The translations under genes were made by a program, and so were the position numbers. The notes under the pieces are model-generated. The model did no database searches and had not been told where the DNA came from. It saw only the letters and a list, made by a program, of their open reading frames with translations. Positions 32,010 to 40,842 of a stretch of DNA of 64,000 nt are shown here, in pieces (position 1 is the first letter of the stretch; every line of letters begins with the position of its first letter). The DNA is from Flavobacteriales bacterium (GTDB lineage Bacteria > Bacteroidota > Bacteroidia > Flavobacteriales_F > PHOS-HE28): assembly GCA_030584065.1 (NCBI GenBank), contig CP129489.1, positions 318,797-382,796 of the forward strand, given 5' to 3'.

Positions 32010-33323
32010 ATGGATGAACTGACCGACGCCTGGACGAGGACCGATGCGCACCTGCTGGTGCGTCTGGCGGTGGCTGCGGGCATCGGATTCCTGATCGGCC
32101 TGGAGCGGGAGTTCGCCAAGCGCGTGCGCGAGCGGGCTGATGCGGGGCAGGAGCCCACCGCCCAGGAGAAGCAGTTCGCCGGCCTGCGCACCTTCACCCT
32201 CATTGCGCTGCTCGGTTTCCTCGCAGCGCTATCCGCTGACTCCCTGGGGGCGTGGTTCTTCGGCCTGTCCCTCGCAGGGTTCATCGGGCTGCTGGTCACT
32301 TCGTACCGTGCCAGCATCCGGCGCGGCGATGTGGGCGCCACCTCCGAGGTGACGGCGCTCATCACCTTCCTGCTCGGCGGCCTGGCCTACGAAGGCGAGC
32401 TGCTCTTCATCATCATCGTCGCGGTGCTGGTGCTCCTGCTGCTGTCCTTCAAGCTGCCGCTGCACCGCTTCGTCACGCGGCTCAATGAGCAGGAGGTGCG
32501 CGCCATCATCGAGTTCGTGGTCATCACCGTGCTCGTGCTCCCGTTCCTGCCGAATGAGGGCTTTGGCCCGCATGGCACCTGGAATCCGAAGGAGATCTGG
32601 ACCATGGTGGTGCTGGTCTCCGGGATCAGCCTGGTGGGTTACCTGCTGGCCAAGTTCCTCGGCAGCGGAAGGGGCACGCTGATGGCCGGCGTTGTGGGCG
32701 GGCTGGTCTCCAGCACGGCCGTGGCGCTGGGCTTCGCCCGCAGGATGCGCGACGGGCAGGGCACGGCCGCGCACCTGGCGCTGGGCATCCTGGCGGCCGC
32801 AGCCATCATGTACCCCCGCATGCTGCTGGAGGTCTTCGCGGCGAATCGCGCCCTGCTGGGCACCGTGGCCTTCCCGCTCGTGGTGATTACCCTGGCCGGG
32901 CTGGGGTCGGCAGCGGTCCTCCGCCGGACGCGGTCCGATGAGAGCGATGCACCGCCGATGCTCGCCAATCCCCTGAATTTCCGCATCGCTCTGCAGTTCG
33001 CGGTGCTCTATGCGGTGGTACGTTGGCTGGTGGTGTGGGCCAACGTGCGCTTCGGCGATGCAGGCACCTATGTTGCGGGCGCGGTGGCCGGCATCACCGA
33101 TGTGGATGCAGTGACGCTGGGGATGTCGCGCCTGGCGATGGATCCCGTGTGGGAGCAGCAGGCCGTGGTCACCATCCTGCTGGCGGCGCTGGTGAATACG
33201 CTGGTAAAGCACTTCATCGTGCTCGTCGTGGGCGGCAGGGCGCTCTGGCGGGCGGTGACGCCCGGCTTCATCGCCATGGAGCTCGCTGCGCTCGGCGGCA
33301 TCCTCTGGGCGGCTTGGGGCTGA
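32010..33323 (+). CDS. MgtC/SapB-DUF4010 membrane protein
   Basis: The product is 437 residues. The N-terminal MgtC/SapB domain shows the conserved AAGIGFLIGLEREF and QFAGLRTFTLIALLGFLAAL. A DUF4010 domain follows, with FLGSGRGTLMAGVVGGLVSS and AGAVAGITDVDAVTLGMSRL. About 12 membrane helices are predicted. Such proteins are inner-membrane and thought to affect ion or magnesium balance; direct transport has not been shown for most. The end lies in a hairpin shared with the convergent gene. Confidence 0.88.
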   Translation: MDELTDAWTRTDAHLLVRLAVAAGIGFLIGLEREFAKRVRERADAGQEPTAQEKQFAGLRTFTLIALLGFLAALSADSLGAWFFGLSLAGFIGLLVTSYRASIRRGDVGATSEVTALITFLLGGLAYEGELLFIIIVAVLVLLLLSFKLPLHRFVTRLNEQEVRAIIEFVVITVLVLPFLPNEGFGPHGTWNPKEIWTMVVLVSGISLVGYLLAKFLGSGRGTLMAGVVGGLVSSTAVALGFARRMRDGQGTAAHLALGILAAAAIMYPRMLLEVFAANRALLGTVAFPLVVITLAGLGSAAVLRRTRSDESDAPPMLANPLNFRIALQFAVLYAVVRWLVVWANVRFGDAGTYVAGAVAGITDVDAVTLGMSRLAMDPVWEQQAVVTILLAALVNTLVKHFIVLVVGGRALWRAVTPGFIAMELAALGGILWAAWG

Positions 33324-33338
33324 CCGCCCGGCGGTCAG
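33320..33338. terminator. Bidirectional hairpin built on two stop codons
   Basis: CTGACCGCC-C-GGCGGTCAG is a perfect inverted repeat. The first arm contains the plus-strand TGA (33321-33323) and the second the minus-strand stop (TCA at 33335-33337). Confidence 0.6.
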
Positions 33339-35299
33339 TCCTTGGTGAAACGCAACTGCGCCGTCCCCCCGGGGCCGTTGATGCGGGCCACGTAGAGGCC
33401 GGGCGTGAGCGCCTGGATGTCGAGGATGCCCTGGTAGCGGGTGCTCAGGGCGATGCGGCCCGTGGCATCGAGCACCTCCAGCAGCGCACCGACGGGGGCG
33501 CCTGCGAAGCTGATGCGTTCCTGCGCGGGATTCGGCACCGCGCGCAGCGCGGCGTCCTCCGCCCGGTCGGTGACCGAGGTGGTCAGGCCCTCGTAGATGG
33601 TGTGCACGGCGTTGATGGCCGGGGCTTTCAGCACTTCCACCGTGCCATTGGGCCAGCGGATGCTCACCTCCTCCACCTCGGTATCGCTGCCGAGGCCGAA
33701 GTGGGCGCCGATGAAGCTCATGTAGCGGAAGCCGTCGCCGCTGCGGATGTCGCGGATCTGGGTGCCCAGCGCACTGGTGATGGTCACCCGGGCGCCGATC
33801 GCATCGCGGTTGCTCACCACGCCCACCGGGATGATGCGGATCCAGTTGTTGGCGTTGCCGTTGTTCCGCTGGTAGCCGTTCCCGGTGCAGACATCCAGGA
33901 AGCCGTCGCCATCCATGTCGCCCACCGCGTGGTTGCCCGTGGAGGTGTTGCCCGTGGTGAAGGTGCCATCGCCGTTGTTGAGGTGGAGGCCGCCGCCGCC
34001 GAGGATGTCCACGTAGCCGTTGTTGTCGAAGTCGTGCGCCGTCCACTCGATGCTGGAGCCGGCGACGAGGTCCATGCCGCTGCCGGCGGTGCCATTGGTG
34101 AAGTTGCCGGCGCCATCGTTGAGCATCAGCTTATGGGCGCCTCCGCCGCTCGATCCAATGAGCACGTCCATGTCGCCATCGTTGTCGAAGTCGCCCCAGG
34201 CGCTGCTCCAGCTCTGGTGGCCGTCGGCGAGGCCTTGCGCCGGCGCGATGTTGGCGAATCCGCCGCTGCCGTTGTTGAGCATCATCAGGTCGGTGGGGTC
34301 GCATCCGCACTTGGCCACGAAGAGGTCCATGGCGCCGTCGTTGTCGATGTCGGTGAAGATGCTGCCGTAGTTGCCGCAGGTGGTGCCGTAGCCGCCTTGC
34401 GTGTGCACCAGCTGGCCGGCGCCGTTGTTGATGAAGGCCACATTCGCATCCACATCGTGGCAGACGAAGGCGTCGAGGTGGCCGTCGAGATTGATGTCGA
34501 CGAAGTTGGTGCGCTGGCTGAAGATGTATTGCGTCGGGCTGAACTGCGTGTAGGCGGAACCATCGGCGTTGGCGGTCATGAAGGTGGCGCCGCTGCCGCC
34601 GCCGTAGAGCAGGTCGCGGTGGCCGTTGCTGTCCCAGTCGCCCACGGCGAAGCTCCACGATGCGGTGTTCGCGGCATTGGTGGTGGGGAAGGTGACGGTG
34701 GTATAGGCGGCATCCTCGCCCTGGTAGGCCACCTTGAAGCTGGCATAGCCGGGCATCACCGCGTCGTCACGGCCATCGTTGTTCATGTCCACGGCACCTT
34801 GGATGCCGCTGGCGTTGGGGATGATGACATTGGTGAAGGTGATGAGCGCAGGTGGGGGCGGGGGAGGCGGCTGCACCAGCGTGAGGTTGAACGCGAAGGG
34901 AGCCGTGGAGTACCGGTTGTCGAAGGCGATGGTGTAGGTGGTGCCCGCAGTCACCGCCCAGGTGGCCATGGCCGTGAGGCTTCCACCGCCATCGTCGTCC
35001 CAGGCCACGCAGGTGAGGGCATCGCAGGTGCCGGTGTAGACGCTCACGCGCGTGTCGTTGACCGGATAGCCGGGTATGTTGGTCGTGATCCGCACGCTGG
35101 TGTCCATGGTGGCGGTGTACCGGAACCACGCGGCGTTGGCGCCATTGGTGCCGCCGCCGCAATAGGTGTTCGGGTCGCCCTGCACCGGGCCCACGTTGGT
35201 GACGCCCAAAATGACGGATGGGGCGGTGGCGCAAGTGCCCTGCTGGGCGGCGGTGGGAAGTGCGGCCAGCAGGGCGCTGGCGGCGAAGAATCGCTTCAT
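33335..35299 (-). CDS. Secreted FG-GAP/VCBS repeat protein with ASPIC domain and T9SS tail
   Basis: The product is 654 residues: signal peptide (KRFFAASALLAALPTAAQ), a beta domain (to about 150), a Pro linker (PPPPPPP), FG-GAP/VCBS repeats rich in D.N.DG..D loops, an ASPIC/UnbV-type region (NWIRIIPVGVVSNRDAIGAR, IRDIRSGDGFRYMSFIGAHF), and a sorting domain ending ARINGPGGTAQLRFTKD. It is probably surface-attached and calcium-binding. It is a close paralogue of 43692-45659 in inverted orientation. Confidence 0.88.
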   Translation of the reverse strand: MKRFFAASALLAALPTAAQQGTCATAPSVILGVTNVGPVQGDPNTYCGGGTNGANAAWFRYTATMDTSVRITTNIPGYPVNDTRVSVYTGTCDALTCVAWDDDGGGSLTAMATWAVTAGTTYTIAFDNRYSTAPFAFNLTLVQPPPPPPPALITFTNVIIPNASGIQGAVDMNNDGRDDAVMPGYASFKVAYQGEDAAYTTVTFPTTNAANTASWSFAVGDWDSNGHRDLLYGGGSGATFMTANADGSAYTQFSPTQYIFSQRTNFVDINLDGHLDAFVCHDVDANVAFINNGAGQLVHTQGGYGTTCGNYGSIFTDIDNDGAMDLFVAKCGCDPTDLMMLNNGSGGFANIAPAQGLADGHQSWSSAWGDFDNDGDMDVLIGSSGGGAHKLMLNDGAGNFTNGTAGSGMDLVAGSSIEWTAHDFDNNGYVDILGGGGLHLNNGDGTFTTGNTSTGNHAVGDMDGDGFLDVCTGNGYQRNNGNANNWIRIIPVGVVSNRDAIGARVTITSALGTQIRDIRSGDGFRYMSFIGAHFGLGSDTEVEEVSIRWPNGTVEVLKAPAINAVHTIYEGLTTSVTDRAEDAALRAVPNPAQERISFAGAPVGALLEVLDATGRIALSTRYQGILDIQALTPGLYVARINGPGGTAQLRFTKD

Positions 35300-35427
35300 G
35301 GGATGCCGGCACCGGCATGAGGCCGTGCCGAGGGAGTGACGCCAGCAAGGCCGGAAAGGTTGCCAATGGCCCGACGGAGAGATGAACGGCGCGGATGGCG
35401 GAGAAGCACAGGTGTCGGCAACGCCCC

Positions 35428-37473
35428 TCAGTAGGCTGAGAGCCGTTCCACCGACGCCTTCAACCTTCCCTTCGGCAGGAAACCCTGCTCCAGCGGGATG
35501 GCGAAGGGCACCGGGGTATCCCAGCTGGCTACGCGGACGATCGGCGCATCCAGGTGCTCGAAGGCATGCTCGGCGATGATGGCCGCCAGCTCACCGCCGA
35601 AGCCGGCGGTCAGCGTGTCCTCGTGCAGCAGCAGCACCTTGCCGGTCTTCTTCACGCTGGCCAGGATGGTCTCCACGTCCAGCGGCACTAGGGTGCGCAG
35701 GTCGATGATGTCGATGTCGATGCCGGTCTCCCGCTGCACATCGGTGGCCCAATGCACGCCCATGCCGTAGGTGATGATGCTCATCGCCGACCCTTCGCGC
35801 ACCACGCGGGCCTTGCCGAAGGGGATGCCGTATGGCTGCTCGGGCACCGGTCCGTTGATGCTGCGGTACATGGCCTTGTGCTCGAAGAACATCACCGGGT
35901 TGGGGTCCTCGAAGGCCGTCATCAGCAGGCCCTTGGCATCGTAGGGGTTGCTGGGGAACACCACCTTCAGCCCCGGCGTCTTCACGAACCACATCTCGTT
36001 GCTCTGGCTGTGGAAGGGGCCCGCGCCCACGCCCGCGCCGCTGGGCATCCGCACCACCACGTCGGCGTGCTGGCCCCAGCGGTAGTGCATCTTCGCCAGG
36101 TTGTTGCAGATCTGGGTGATGCCCTCGCTCACGAAGTCGGCGAACTGCATCTCCATCATGGCCTTCATGCCCTTGATGCTCAAGCCCAGCGAAGCTCCGA
36201 GGATGGCGCTCTCGCACAGCGGCGTGTTCCGCACCCGCTCTTTGCCGAACTGCTCCACGAAGCCCTCGGTGATCTTGAAGGCCCCGCCGTATTCGGCGAT
36301 GTCCTGCCCCATCAGCACCAGCCCCGGGTGGCGCTCCATGCTCTGGCGCAGACCTTCCTGGATGGCGTCGATCATGCGTTTCTCGGGGGCGCCGCTTGCG
36401 GCGGGTTCTGCTGGCAGCGCAGCAGGTCGACGCGATGCGTCGACGCTACTGGTGCCACGACCTATGTCCGCATACACGTCCGCATGTTCCCGTTCCGCAT
36501 CGGGCACGGGTTCCGGCTCCTCGAACGCGTGCTTCAGGTCGGCCTCGATGCCGTCTTTCAGGCGGGCGCGGATCGCATCGCGCTGCGCGATGGTGAGCAC
36601 GCCCGTCTTCAGCAGCCAGGCCTCATAGTTGGCCACGGGGTCCTTCTTGCCCCACTCCTCGAAGAGCTCCTTGGGCACGTACTTGGTGCCGCTCGCCTCC
36701 TCATGGCCGCGCATGCGGAAGGTGATGCACTCCACCAGGATGGGCCTGGGGTTCTCGCGCACGCTGTCGGCCAGGCGGGCCAGCGTTTCCTGCACTTCCA
36801 GGATGTTGTTGCCCGCGATCTGCACGCCCTCTATGCCGTAGCCCACGGCCTTGTCCACGAAGCTCTTCATACGGAACTGCTCGCTGCTTGGCGTGCTCAG
36901 CCCGTAGCCGTTGTTCTCGATGATGAAGAGCACCGGGAGGTCCCATACAGCGGCCACGTTCACGCTCTCGTGGAAGTCGCCCTCGCTGGTGGCGCCATCG
37001 CCGGTGAAGACGATGGTGCAGCGGCTCTCCTTCTTCAGCTTGTGGGCCAGCGCAATGCCGTCGGCGATGCCCATCTGGGGGCCCAGGTGGCTGATCATGC
37101 CCACCACCTTGTGCTCCTGGCTGCCGAAGTGGAAGCTGCGCTCGCGGCCCTTGCTGTAGCCGGTGGCCTTGCCCTGCCACTGCGCAAAGAGCTTGCGGAA
37201 GGGCATGCCGCGCGTGGTGAATACGCCCAGGTTGCGGTGCATGGGCAGGATGTACTCATCATCGCGCAGGGCCATGGTGGCCCCCACGGCGATGGCCTCC
37301 TGGCCGATGCCGCTGAACCACTTGCTGATCTTGCCCTGCCGCAGCAGGCTCAGCATCTTCTCCTCGATGATGCGGGGGAAGACGAGCTTCTCGTAGGTCT
37401 CGATGAGGAAGGCGTCGCTGCGGGTGCCGCGCTCGAACCGGAGCTGGCGGTCTTCGATGGTGGTCGGGGCCAT
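35428..37473 (-). CDS. 2-oxo acid dehydrogenase E1, fused alpha and beta subunits
   Basis: The product is 681 residues. The alpha part (1-330) carries the thiamine diphosphate motif GDGATSEGDFHES...NNGYG and EEASGTKYVPKE. The beta part (about 375-681) carries GQDIAEYGGAFKITEGFVEQ and LRTLVPLDVETI. This organisation is usual for the branched-chain/pyruvate-type E1 of Bacteroidota. The linker (DIGRGTSSVDASRRPAALPA) is encoded by DNA containing a REP-like palindrome. The ATG at 37473 gives the family start; a TACCTTTG element precedes it. The E2 gene is not adjacent, and an E3 gene begins beyond the window's right end. Confidence 0.9.
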   Translation of the reverse strand: MAPTTIEDRQLRFERGTRSDAFLIETYEKLVFPRIIEEKMLSLLRQGKISKWFSGIGQEAIAVGATMALRDDEYILPMHRNLGVFTTRGMPFRKLFAQWQGKATGYSKGRERSFHFGSQEHKVVGMISHLGPQMGIADGIALAHKLKKESRCTIVFTGDGATSEGDFHESVNVAAVWDLPVLFIIENNGYGLSTPSSEQFRMKSFVDKAVGYGIEGVQIAGNNILEVQETLARLADSVRENPRPILVECITFRMRGHEEASGTKYVPKELFEEWGKKDPVANYEAWLLKTGVLTIAQRDAIRARLKDGIEADLKHAFEEPEPVPDAEREHADVYADIGRGTSSVDASRRPAALPAEPAASGAPEKRMIDAIQEGLRQSMERHPGLVLMGQDIAEYGGAFKITEGFVEQFGKERVRNTPLCESAILGASLGLSIKGMKAMMEMQFADFVSEGITQICNNLAKMHYRWGQHADVVVRMPSGAGVGAGPFHSQSNEMWFVKTPGLKVVFPSNPYDAKGLLMTAFEDPNPVMFFEHKAMYRSINGPVPEQPYGIPFGKARVVREGSAMSIITYGMGVHWATDVQRETGIDIDIIDLRTLVPLDVETILASVKKTGKVLLLHEDTLTAGFGGELAAIIAEHAFEHLDAPIVRVASWDTPVPFAIPLEQGFLPKGRLKASVERLSAY
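36426..36444. repeat. Palindrome inside the E1 linker (GTCGACGC-GAT-GCGTCGAC)
   Basis: 8-bp perfect arms around 3 nt, in frame within the coding sequence between the alpha and beta halves. It looks like a REP-type element that inserted without breaking the frame. Confidence 0.6.
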
Positions 37474-37491
37474 GGATGGGGGATGCGGGGG

Positions 37492-37499
37492 CAAAGGTA
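37492..37499 (-). promoter_or_regulatory. Bacteroidota -7 element (TACCTTTG)
   Basis: Exact TAnnTTTG match 18 nt before the E1 ATG. The remaining bases to 37715 show no gene. Confidence 0.55.
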
Positions 37500-37715
37500 T
37501 CCGGAGGCCGAGAGCTTGAGGGGCCGTGGCCAGTAGCAGGGCGCCGGCCGGGCTGTCCGCTGTGGTGGCCTTCGCCGGTGCCGCGGCTGGCGCGCTGCGG
37601 GGGCTTCCTCCGGTCGCCTCCTCGCTGCTGCCACCCGCAGGGCCCGGCGTGCGGCCAGCCGCCGCTGCCATCCCTGGCGCATCGCCGGGCGCCGTTACTT
37701 CGTCAGCCCGCCGCC

Positions 37716-38639
37716 ATGCCGTCCAGCACCATCGCCATCGTGGCGCCCTGCTTCAACGAGGGCGAGGTGGCCGTGCGCTTCCTCCAGGAGCTGGAGGGGG
37801 TGCTGGCCGCGCTGCCGTACGCCTTCGCCGTGGTGATGGTGGACGATGGCAGCACCGACGGCACCGCCGCACGCCTCGGCGCCTACGCCCCGGCCGCCCC
37901 CAACGTGCGGCTGCATGCGCTGGCGCTGCCGTGCAACCTGGGCCATCAGGCGGCCATCCACCAGGGACTGCTGTTCGCGGCCGGGCTCCCGGCCGACCGC
38001 TTCATCGTCATGGACAGCGATGGCGAGGACGATCCGGCGGCCCTCGCCGAGCTGCTGTCCCTGCAGGATTGCGCCATCGCCTTCGTGGGACGCGGACGGC
38101 GCTCCGAGTCCATCGGCTTCCGCCTGGGCTACCTCGGCTATCGGGCGCTCTTCCGCGTGGTGGTGGGGCGCGGCATCAGCTTCGGCAACTACAGCATCAT
38201 CGACCGCCGCGCGCTCGACGCCGTGCTGCTGCGCTCCTTCACCCATTATGCGGCCTTCCTCAGCCGGCTCAAGCTGCCGCAGCGCGTCATCGTCCGCGAC
38301 CGCCGCCCGCGCATCGATGGGCGGTCGCGCATGGGCTGGCGCAGCCTCAGCATGCACGCCTTCGGCTCGCTCGTGGAATACAGCGAGGAGGTGCTGGCCT
38401 TCATGCTGCGCGCCTTCGTGGCGCTGGCCGTGGTGCTCCTGCTCAGCGTGCTGGCCATCGTGGGCATCAGGCTGTTCACCGGCCTGGCCATCCCCGGCTG
38501 GGCCAGCGTGCTCTCCGCATCGCTGTTCAACGGCATGCTCCTCTGCCTGGGCTTCTTCGCCATCGGCCTGCTGCTGGTGAACGCGGCCCGTCGCCGCGAG
38601 CCCCTGGGCCGCATCTACACCGTGCTGTCCCGCCCATGA
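37716..38639 (+). CDS. Family 2 glycosyltransferase with C-terminal membrane helices
   Basis: The product is 307 residues. A GT-A domain has IVAPCFNEGEV, VVMVDDGSTDGT and the metal-binding MDSDGEDDPAALAELL. Two C-terminal helices follow (AVVLLLSVLAIVGIRLF, NGMLLCLGFFAIGLLLVN). This is the form of dolichyl/undecaprenyl-phosphate mannose or glucosamine synthases. It probably makes a lipid-linked sugar at the inner membrane for the GT39-like enzyme downstream. The stop overlaps the methyltransferase start (ATGA). Confidence 0.85.
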   Translation: MPSSTIAIVAPCFNEGEVAVRFLQELEGVLAALPYAFAVVMVDDGSTDGTAARLGAYAPAAPNVRLHALALPCNLGHQAAIHQGLLFAAGLPADRFIVMDSDGEDDPAALAELLSLQDCAIAFVGRGRRSESIGFRLGYLGYRALFRVVVGRGISFGNYSIIDRRALDAVLLRSFTHYAAFLSRLKLPQRVIVRDRRPRIDGRSRMGWRSLSMHAFGSLVEYSEEVLAFMLRAFVALAVVLLLSVLAIVGIRLFTGLAIPGWASVLSASLFNGMLLCLGFFAIGLLLVNAARRREPLGRIYTVLSRP

Positions 38640-39334
38640 CCTATCCGGGGCTCGAACTGGAGCTCTTCCGCCAGGCGCACCACTGGAAGCGCCGCTTCAG
38701 CGGCCTGCTGCGGCCCTGCCTGCACGGGCGCGTGCTCGATGCGGGCTGCGGCATCGGTGCCAACGCGCCGTACCTGGTGCATCAAGGCGTCAGCGCATAC
38801 ACCTTCCTCGATCCCGACCGCGCCCTCCTCGATCGCGTGCCCTCCTTCGCGGAGCATCCCGTCCTGGCCCGGGCCCGGCGCATCCAGGGCACCACCGCCG
38901 ACCTCGCCGGCGAGCGCTTCGATGCCATTCTCTACCTCGATGTGCTCGAGCACATACCCGATGGCCGCGCCGAGCTCCAGCGCGCCTTCGGGCTGCTTGA
39001 GCCTGGCGGCCACCTGCTGGTGCTGGTGCCGGCCTTCCCCTTCCTCTACAGCCCCTTCGATGCCGCCATCGGCCATCACCGCCGCTACACCAAGGCCATG
39101 CTGCGCGCGGAGCTGCCGCCTGCCGTGGAGGTGAAGCTGCTGCGCTACCTCGATGCCCCGGGCATGCTGCTCTCGCTCGGCAACCGCCTCCTGATGCGCA
39201 GCGCCATGCCCACCGCAGCGCAGGTGCGCTTCTGGGACCGCTGCATCGTGCCGCTGGGGCGCTGGGCGGACCCGCTGGTGGGCCACGCCTTCGGGCGGTC
39301 GCTGCTGGGCATCTTCCGCAAGCCTTTGCGCTGA
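38636..39334 (+). CDS. Class I SAM-dependent methyltransferase
   Basis: The product is 232 residues. Motif I is VLDAGCGIGANAPYLV (near 33-48), an acidic residue follows in YTFLDPDRALLD, and motif LYLDVLEHIPDGRAELQRAF matches Methyltransf_11/23 proteins. The start overlaps the glycosyltransferase stop, so the two are translationally coupled. The substrate is unknown; a lipid-linked or sugar acceptor is possible from context. Confidence 0.88.
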   Translation: MTYPGLELELFRQAHHWKRRFSGLLRPCLHGRVLDAGCGIGANAPYLVHQGVSAYTFLDPDRALLDRVPSFAEHPVLARARRIQGTTADLAGERFDAILYLDVLEHIPDGRAELQRAFGLLEPGGHLLVLVPAFPFLYSPFDAAIGHHRRYTKAMLRAELPPAVEVKLLRYLDAPGMLLSLGNRLLMRSAMPTAAQVRFWDRCIVPLGRWADPLVGHAFGRSLLGIFRKPLR

Positions 39335-39358
39335 GCCGTGCCTCCATGGCCCGGCACC

Positions 39359-39366
39359 TACATTCG
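39359..39366 (+). promoter_or_regulatory. Possible -7 element (TACATTCG)
   Basis: TAnnTTCG, 6 nt before the ATG at 39373. It favours that start over the ATG at 39346. Confidence 0.4.
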
Positions 39367-39372
39367 GCGGCC

Positions 39373-40839
39373 ATGCCCGGTGCGCGCCTCCTCCTCGAGC
39401 GCTTGATGCTGGCTGCGCTGCTGGCCCTTGCCCTGGGCCACGGCTGGCTGCGGCTGCAGCTGGTGCCCGACCTGCGTGTCGATCTGGGCGGGGCGGAGCT
39501 GAATGCCGTGTATGGCATGCAGAAGCTGCTGCTCGGCCGTCCGCTCTACACCGATCCCGAGCAGCCGCCTTTCGAGGTGGTGCAGTACACGCCGCTGTTC
39601 CATGCCCTTGCCGCGGCGACGGCGCGGGCGGTGGGCGCGGAGCCGCAGGATACGGTGCTGCTCTTCCGTGTCGGGCGTGCGGTGGCGCTCGTCCTGAACC
39701 TCCTCACCGCCGCACTGGTCCTCAGCCTCTGCATCCGCTTGGGCGCCCGGCCCGCCACGGCCCTCGCGGGGGCCTGCATCGCATTCATGGCCTTCACCGA
39801 GCACTACTACGGCCGGCCCGATGCGCTGGCCACCCTGCTGGTGGTGGCCCTGGTGCACGCCCTCGCGCGCCCGCAGCGCACGGCCTCGTGGGGCTGGCCG
39901 TGGGCCGCCGGCCTGACGCTCGTCGGGGTCGCCGCGGTGCTCGCCAAGCAGACCGCGGCCGTTGCGCTGCTCATGGTGGCAACCGACCGGCTGCTGGCCG
40001 GCGATCGCCGGGGCCTGGCGCGGTTCGCCTTCGCGGCCCTGGTCATCGCACTGCTCGCGGCAGGCCTGCTCCTGGCCTGTTGGCCGGTGCATGCACTATG
40101 GCAGAACCTGGTGCAGGCCTCGCGCAACGGCATCGACCCCACGCTGTTCATGGAGCTGTTCGACAAGGGCATCTTCAAGTACCACGCGGGCTGGCTGCTG
40201 CTCATCGCGGGCGGCGCCGGGCTCGTGCTCCGGCGGCGCCACGGGCCAGGGGCCACCGTCGTTGCAGCAGGGGCCGTTGCCCTGCTGAGCGGCCTGCTCT
40301 TCGGATTGAAGCGGGGCAGCGGCCTCAACTACCTGGTGGAGGCCGAGATCCTGGCGGCAGCGGTGGGGCTGGCCTGGCTGCCGGCCTGCGCAGGACGGTG
40401 GGGTGCTGCGCTGCGCACCGGGGTGCTCGCCTATGGCCTGCTCTTCGGCGTGCATCGCACACGGCTGCTGCAGGGGCGGTGGGGCGATGAAGCGCTGCGC
40501 GCTGCGCACGCGGCAGACTGGCATGCGGACCATGCCATCCTGGGGGCCATGCAAGCCGAAGGCCTCACCCGGAGCGACCGCGTCTTCATCACCTACCGGG
40601 GCCACTTGGAGCTCCTGCTCAACGGGCTGGGCCAGCTGCCGCAGAAGGACATCGTGGAATGGAGCCTGTCGCCGCCGTTCGACCTGGGCGCGCTGCAGGC
40701 GCTCTTCCGGGACGGTGGCATCCGGTACGTGGTGGCCGACCGCCGATTGCAATCGCTTCCCTTGCTGGGGCAGGAGCATCCCGTGGTGCACCTGTTCGAG
40801 GCGGAGGGCCGGCACGTGCATGCCGTGCCGGCGCACTGA
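39373..40839 (+). CDS. GT39-like integral membrane glycosyltransferase
   Basis: The product is 488 residues with about ten hydrophobic helices. The first periplasmic loop carries acidic residues (QLVPDLRVDLGGAELNAVYG), as expected for a polyprenyl-phosphate-sugar dependent GT-C enzyme (ArnT/PMT type). FTEHYYGRPDALATLLVVAL is also typical. The soluble C-terminal part includes RVFITYRGHLELLLNGLG. It would transfer a sugar from a lipid carrier, possibly the one made by the GT2 enzyme upstream. The ATG at 39346 is an alternative start. Confidence 0.75.
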   Translation: MPGARLLLERLMLAALLALALGHGWLRLQLVPDLRVDLGGAELNAVYGMQKLLLGRPLYTDPEQPPFEVVQYTPLFHALAAATARAVGAEPQDTVLLFRVGRAVALVLNLLTAALVLSLCIRLGARPATALAGACIAFMAFTEHYYGRPDALATLLVVALVHALARPQRTASWGWPWAAGLTLVGVAAVLAKQTAAVALLMVATDRLLAGDRRGLARFAFAALVIALLAAGLLLACWPVHALWQNLVQASRNGIDPTLFMELFDKGIFKYHAGWLLLIAGGAGLVLRRRHGPGATVVAAGAVALLSGLLFGLKRGSGLNYLVEAEILAAAVGLAWLPACAGRWGAALRTGVLAYGLLFGVHRTRLLQGRWGDEALRAAHAADWHADHAILGAMQAEGLTRSDRVFITYRGHLELLLNGLGQLPQKDIVEWSLSPPFDLGALQALFRDGGIRYVVADRRLQSLPLLGQEHPVVHLFEAEGRHVHAVPAH

Positions 40840-40842
40840 GCG

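Noticed and set aside
33023..35320. 765-codon plus-strand open frame
   Set aside because: Antisense to the FG-GAP protein; the repeats it shows are the complement of the D.N.DG repeats.
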